In this document: positions 61,845 to 64,000 of the stretch, piece after piece
How the letters are laid out: every line of letters starts with the position of its first letter
Position numbering within the stretch: position 1 is the first letter of the stretch
NCBI GenBank assembly: GCA_947179485.1
Contig: OX359248.1
Span: 25,739,378 to 25,803,377, forward strand
Direction of reading: 5' to 3'
DNA from: Allacma fusca
Lineage: Eukaryota > Arthropoda > Collembola > Symphypleona > Sminthuridae
DNA: 64,000 nt
The notes under the pieces: model-generated
Databases searched by the model: none
Told to the model about the DNA's origin: nothing
The model's input: only the letters and a program-made list of their open reading frames with translations
Program-made: the position numbers and the translations under genes

Positions 61845-64000
61845 AAATGATGACCAACGAAGATACAATGCTCCGCGTTTTAATGAAGTTGCAGTTGTAT
61901 TCACCAACATTGACGGTGAACCACCGTTTGAACGAGACATAAGAGTCTACAGCCGAACAAATAACAAATGTATTCCAATACGTCAGGCAATATGGAATGA
62001 AGACGTAGACCCGATGGTATACCCAATATTATTTCCTTACGGTGATAAAGGTTGGAAAGTAGGAATAAATAAAAAGAATATTCCGTTTGGCAAGGTAATG
62101 AATGTTACACTTATGGAGTACTATTCCTACAGATTTTCAATTCGAGATGAGTTTAATCCATTTTTAATGGGTGGAAAATTAACTCAGCAAATAGCAGTTG
62201 ACGCATACGCTAAAGCAGAAGCAAGTAGATTGCAATGGATTCGGACGCATCAAAAGGACCTTCGCGTTGATTTGTACACAGGATTACTTGATCATATGGA
62301 AAATAGAGCAAATAGTGAAGGTATAAAAGCTGGAAAAGCTGTCATACTACCCAGTAGTTTCTTGGGAAGTCCAAGGAATATGCAGCAGTTATACCAGGAC
62401 GCAATGGCAATCGTTAGAAAATATGGTAAACCAGACTTATTTCTAACGATGACTACAAATCCAAAGTGGAAAGAAATCACTCAAAACTTACTTCCTGGAC
62501 AAATTGCCAGTGATCGCCCTGATTTAGTTGCAAGGGGTTTCAACATGAAAGTTAATGAATTGTTGAAAGAAATTAAAAAGGATAATATTTTAGGTGTTGT
62601 AGTCGCCTATGTTTATACTATTGAGTATCAAAAAAGATCACTCCCACACATTCACATGCTTATAATATTGCATGAAGACTACACACCTAAATCAACAGAG
62701 ATGATGGATAAATACGTCTCTGCAGAAATACCTGATCGAGAAACTAATCCTCGGCTATTCGTAAACGTTATGAAACACATGATTCATGGTCCGTGCGGAA
62801 ATCTTAATCCACGTTCTCCATGTATGGGTAACGACAAATGTATAAAGAAATTCCCAAAGTCATTTAGTAACGATACTATTGCTAACAAGGACGGTTACCC
62901 TGTATACCGAAGAAGAGAAGGAACAGCAATAATTGTGAATGATAAGCCAATCGATAATCGTTGGGTAGTACCTTATAATGCGTATTTGCTACTTAAGTTT
63001 AATTGTCACATTAATCTCGAAATTTGTGCGAGTGTGAACAGTATCAAATACTTATTTAAGTATGTATACAAAGGCTATGATTGCGCAAACATTGAAATTA
63101 TCGATACTGTAAATGGTCAAGAATATTTAAATCATGATGAAATTAAATCATTTTTGGATTCAAGATATGTTTGTGCACCAGAAGCATTGTGGAGATTGTT
63201 TGGATTTAAGATGCATGACAAATCCCATGCTATAATCAGACTACAGGTGCATTTGGAGAATTTTCACAATGTCTACTTTAAAGATGGGGAAGAAGAAAAC
63301 GCTTTGCAAAGAAAGGCTGAAACTACTTTGACAGATTACTTTCATTTAAATGAAAGGTGTCTACATGCAAGACAATTTTTGTACCCTGAAATACCAAATA
63401 ATTTTGTGTTTTCGAAAAATAAGAAATGGGAACTTCGGCAACAGAATTATGATGGAGTCATAGCAAGAATGTACTCAGTAAGTCCTTCGGACCAGGAGAG
63501 ATATTTTCTTAGAACGTTGTTGCTAAATATTCGTGGAGCTACAAGTTATGAAAACTTGCGAACCGTAAATGGTGTGACCTACAGCACATTTAAAGAAACA
63601 GCAAAAATACTGGGGTTGTTAGCGGATGACAGCGAGTGGGAGAAAGCTCTACAAGATGCAACAGTTTATGCAATGCCTTCCTCATTGCGACAACTATTCG
63701 CGTATATTTGTATATTTGGAAACCCTGGAAACGCTTTGCAACTTTGGGAAGGGTTTAAACTGGCATTGACAGAGGACTTTGTCCGAACATTAGACATTCC
63801 CAAGTCAGAAAATGCCGCCTTGGCAGATATTGAACAGCTACTTCTCCTTCATGGAAAAAATAATGAGCACTACTCATTGCCTAGACCTGTCAGATTAGAA
63901 CAGAGTTTACTTGATTTTGATTGTGAATTTGAACGACAACAAGGGGAGACAGATTATGCCAAATTAAATCAGATGCAGAAGCATGCTTTTGATTTAGTAA
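61825..64000 (+). CDS. Helitron RepHel protein, Rep domain and start of helicase (runs off window)
   Basis: Open from ATG 61825 to the window edge (725 codons, no stop), encoding the HUH endonuclease of a Helitron rolling-circle transposon. Seen: DDQRRYNAPRFNEVA and MVYPILFPYGDKGW (linker to the N-terminal part), EYYSYRFSIRD, QLYQDAMAIVRKYGKPDLF and MTTNPKW, the HUH motif LPHIHM (residues 273-278), and the catalytic two-tyrosine helix KYLFKYVYKG (Y409, Y413). The helicase part starts at LNQMQKHAF near 63965 and continues outside the window. All visible Rep residues needed for strand transfer are intact, so apart from the upstream frameshift the element is young. Confidence 0.93.
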   Translation, partial: MSICTNRNDDQRRYNAPRFNEVAVVFTNIDGEPPFERDIRVYSRTNNKCIPIRQAIWNEDVDPMVYPILFPYGDKGWKVGINKKNIPFGKVMNVTLMEYYSYRFSIRDEFNPFLMGGKLTQQIAVDAYAKAEASRLQWIRTHQKDLRVDLYTGLLDHMENRANSEGIKAGKAVILPSSFLGSPRNMQQLYQDAMAIVRKYGKPDLFLTMTTNPKWKEITQNLLPGQIASDRPDLVARGFNMKVNELLKEIKKDNILGVVVAYVYTIEYQKRSLPHIHMLIILHEDYTPKSTEMMDKYVSAEIPDRETNPRLFVNVMKHMIHGPCGNLNPRSPCMGNDKCIKKFPKSFSNDTIANKDGYPVYRRREGTAIIVNDKPIDNRWVVPYNAYLLLKFNCHINLEICASVNSIKYLFKYVYKGYDCANIEIIDTVNGQEYLNHDEIKSFLDSRYVCAPEALWRLFGFKMHDKSHAIIRLQVHLENFHNVYFKDGEEENALQRKAETTLTDYFHLNERCLHARQFLYPEIPNNFVFSKNKKWELRQQNYDGVIARMYSVSPSDQERYFLRTLLLNIRGATSYENLRTVNGVTYSTFKETAKILGLLADDSEWEKALQDATVYAMPSSLRQLFAYICIFGNPGNALQLWEGFKLALTEDFVRTLDIPKSENAALADIEQLLLLHGKNNEHYSLPRPVRLEQSLLDFDCEFERQQGETDYAKLNQMQKHAFDLV

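Overview
This window is AT-rich animal nuclear DNA, most probably from an arthropod; a springtail or related hexapod is my best guess, and the species cannot be named from sequence alone. The evidence is multi-exon genes with short GT-AG introns, clear animal families (SLC22 transporters, a DEAH helicase, augmin subunit HAUS6, a DBH/MOXD1-type copper monooxygenase), frequent AATAAA signals, and many DNA transposons and Helitron material. All multi-exon gene models below were joined by hand from splice sites. In each complete model every junction keeps the reading frame.

Layout. 1-4.3 kb: no supported gene, one 104-bp hairpin. 4.36-7.63 kb (+): an SLC22-type transporter. 11.4-16.3 kb (-): an eight-exon DEAH-box RNA helicase with a SAM domain at its N-terminus. 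16.9-20.9 kb: a transposon cluster with a PIF/Harbinger-like element (3-bp target duplication) and a foldback element that was itself hit by a hAT-like MITE (8-bp target duplication). 22.0-25.3 kb (+): a HAUS6-like augmin gene. 26.5-40.3 kb (-): three tandem SLC22 paralogues with matching exon phases, separated by a second copy of the foldback element. 43.7-49.7 kb (+): a DBH/MOXD1-type monooxygenase, with a complete six-exon gene of unknown or scramblase-like type nested on the opposite strand in its second intron. 50.15-51.01 kb: a second hAT-like MITE built of GTCCCCGTCCC-type repeats. 51.1-53.6 kb (-): an intronless, broken copy of NCKIPSD/SPIN90.

The last 8 kb are Helitron territory. A partial, apparently frameshifted RepHel gene runs off the right edge. 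Upstream are a minisatellite and a leader segment that ends in a splice donor. A related leader lies 3.5 kb further upstream, in front of a two-exon gene encoding two zinc ribbons followed by an RDxNxxRN motif like the C-terminus of TnpB/Fanzor nucleases. Between the leaders lie an opposite-strand exon resembling NECAP and a coiled-coil exon, possibly captured gene fragments.

The functional genes do not form a pathway. The four transporters are a local gene family; the others are unrelated housekeeping or signalling genes. The most interesting candidates are the zinc-ribbon gene sharing a leader with the Helitron, the SAM-DEAH helicase, and the nested gene.
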